NCBI RefSeq assembly: GCF_032878975.1
Contig: NZ_CP043875.1
Span: forward strand, 1,790,370-1,854,369
DNA from: Methanoplanus sp. FWC-SCC4
Lineage (GTDB): Archaea; Halobacteriota; Methanomicrobia; Methanomicrobiales; Methanomicrobiaceae
Reading direction: 5' to 3'
DNA length: 64,000 nt
The first letter of the stretch is position 1; each line of letters begins with the position of its first letter. Under the pieces are notes generated by a model, which saw only the letters and a program-made list of their open reading frames with translations, had not been told where the DNA came from and made no database searches. Positions 63,588 through 64,000 of the stretch are shown in pieces. A program made the position numbers and the translations under genes.

Positions 63588-64000
63588 TCATTCTGTCTTG
63601 AAATTGTCCATATTCTTTCTGAGAACGCCTGCCATCTCATTTACCTCATGTATGGCACTGCCGATCTCCTCTACTGAAGCGCTTGACTCTTCTGCAAGTG
63701 CGGCAAGTTCTTCGACTTCTCTCAGGTTCGCTTCGGTCTCGGTTGTTCCATGTTCTGCCGAGCTTACGACATTGTTTGCGATATTTGCCTGGTCCTCAAT
63801 CGCACGTGCAATCTCGCCCATATCGGTTGATACCTGAAGTGACTCGCGAACAATATTATTTAGACCCTCAATTGTTGCATTCACACTTTCAACAGCGCTG
63901 ATGACCTCGACATTTGCCTTGTGAATGTCCTCTGCCGTGTTGTCACTCTTCTTCTGAATAGAAGCGATGACTTTTTCGATATGATCTGTTGCGCCTCTTG
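63588..64000 (-). CDS. Methyl-accepting chemotaxis protein, C-terminal part (start outside window)
   Basis: The frame enters from the right edge and ends at 63588, giving about 137 residues. It is helical with the heptad pattern of a chemotaxis receptor signalling domain: DHIEKVIASIQKKSDNTAED, ANVEVISAVESVNATIEGLN, IARAIEDQANIANNVVSSAE, EELAALAEESSASVEEIGSA. It lies downstream of the receptor hairpin, on the CheA/CheW-binding side or near it. The sensor and membrane parts are outside the window. Chemotaxis signalling is likely. Confidence 0.9.
   Translation of the reverse strand, partial: RGATDHIEKVIASIQKKSDNTAEDIHKANVEVISAVESVNATIEGLNNIVRESLQVSTDMGEIARAIEDQANIANNVVSSAEHGTTETEANLREVEELAALAEESSASVEEIGSAIHEVNEMAGVLRKNMDNFKTE

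Noticed and set aside
63588-64000. Complete short gene starting at 63884
   Set aside because: The frame continues without interruption to the right edge with receptor-type sequence, so it is the end of a larger gene.

Overview
This window comes from the chromosome of a methanogenic archaeon, most likely of the order Methanomicrobiales. The evidence is a combination of archaea-only and methanogen-linked genes: NOP5 and the fibrillarin homologue FlpA, Cbf5, Dph2, an archaeal-type signal peptidase, MfnA (methanofuran and coenzyme A supply), CofH (coenzyme F420), ArfC (archaeal riboflavin/F420 route), and a surface-layer protein with a PGF-type C-terminal sorting signal. Most tRNAs lack an encoded CCA. 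Many genes carry archaeal TATA boxes, and several look leaderless. The genus cannot be fixed from this sequence alone.

Layout. 1-12.7 kb is a cell-surface block, mostly on the minus strand: an RCC1/BLIP-II-type repeat protein running off the left edge, an amino-acid-binding lipoprotein, a large VWA protein, a carboxypeptidase-regulatory/PEGA-like repeat protein, and the S-layer protein. It is interrupted by two aryl-CoA ligases with an ACT-domain protein (plus strand) and tRNA-Arg. 13-21 kb holds housekeeping genes: tRNA-Gln(CTG), a DUF1614 membrane protein, flpA-nop5, a Na+/Ca2+ exchanger, a TctA-like permease, a type IV pilin, hemD-cbf5 and tRNA-Ser. 21-30 kb is more accessory: a NYN-domain protein, an MBL hydrolase, a DUF2178/HTH pair, a three-gene ABC export operon, an S24e-like gene overlapping a glycine-zipper protein, and a UPF0316 protein.

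30-34 kb carries a complete arginine deiminase set (arcB-arcC-arcA), unusual for a methanogen. It is followed by small membrane proteins. 36-44 kb is core metabolism: serA, ppsA, mfnA, a frameshifted hpt, dph2, a METTL5-like methyltransferase and an MFS exporter. 44-54 kb is rich in signalling and membrane proteins (HEAT-repeat membrane protein, PAS protein plus RecA-like partner, WrbA, a DUF2254-like repeat protein, CHASE-PAS sensor) and includes tRNA-Gln(TTG). 54-64 kb has an orphan glycine-betaine-binding lipoprotein, arfC, twin NapH-like polyferredoxins with a CxxC protein and a cupin, signal peptidase-cofH, recQ, and the end of a chemotaxis receptor.

The best second-look items are: a 20-bp element present upstream of both the HTH/DUF2178 operon and the neighbouring ABC export operon, differing at one base and suggesting one local regulatory circuit; a 13-bp hairpin directly before the ribosome-binding site of the pilin gene; a 12-bp hairpin before the NYN gene; the arginine deiminase cluster; a +1 frameshift in hpt; and two genes (UPF0316 and METTL5-like) whose conserved N-termini can only be reached from CTG starts. 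I did not find a CRISPR array, an IS element or a prophage.
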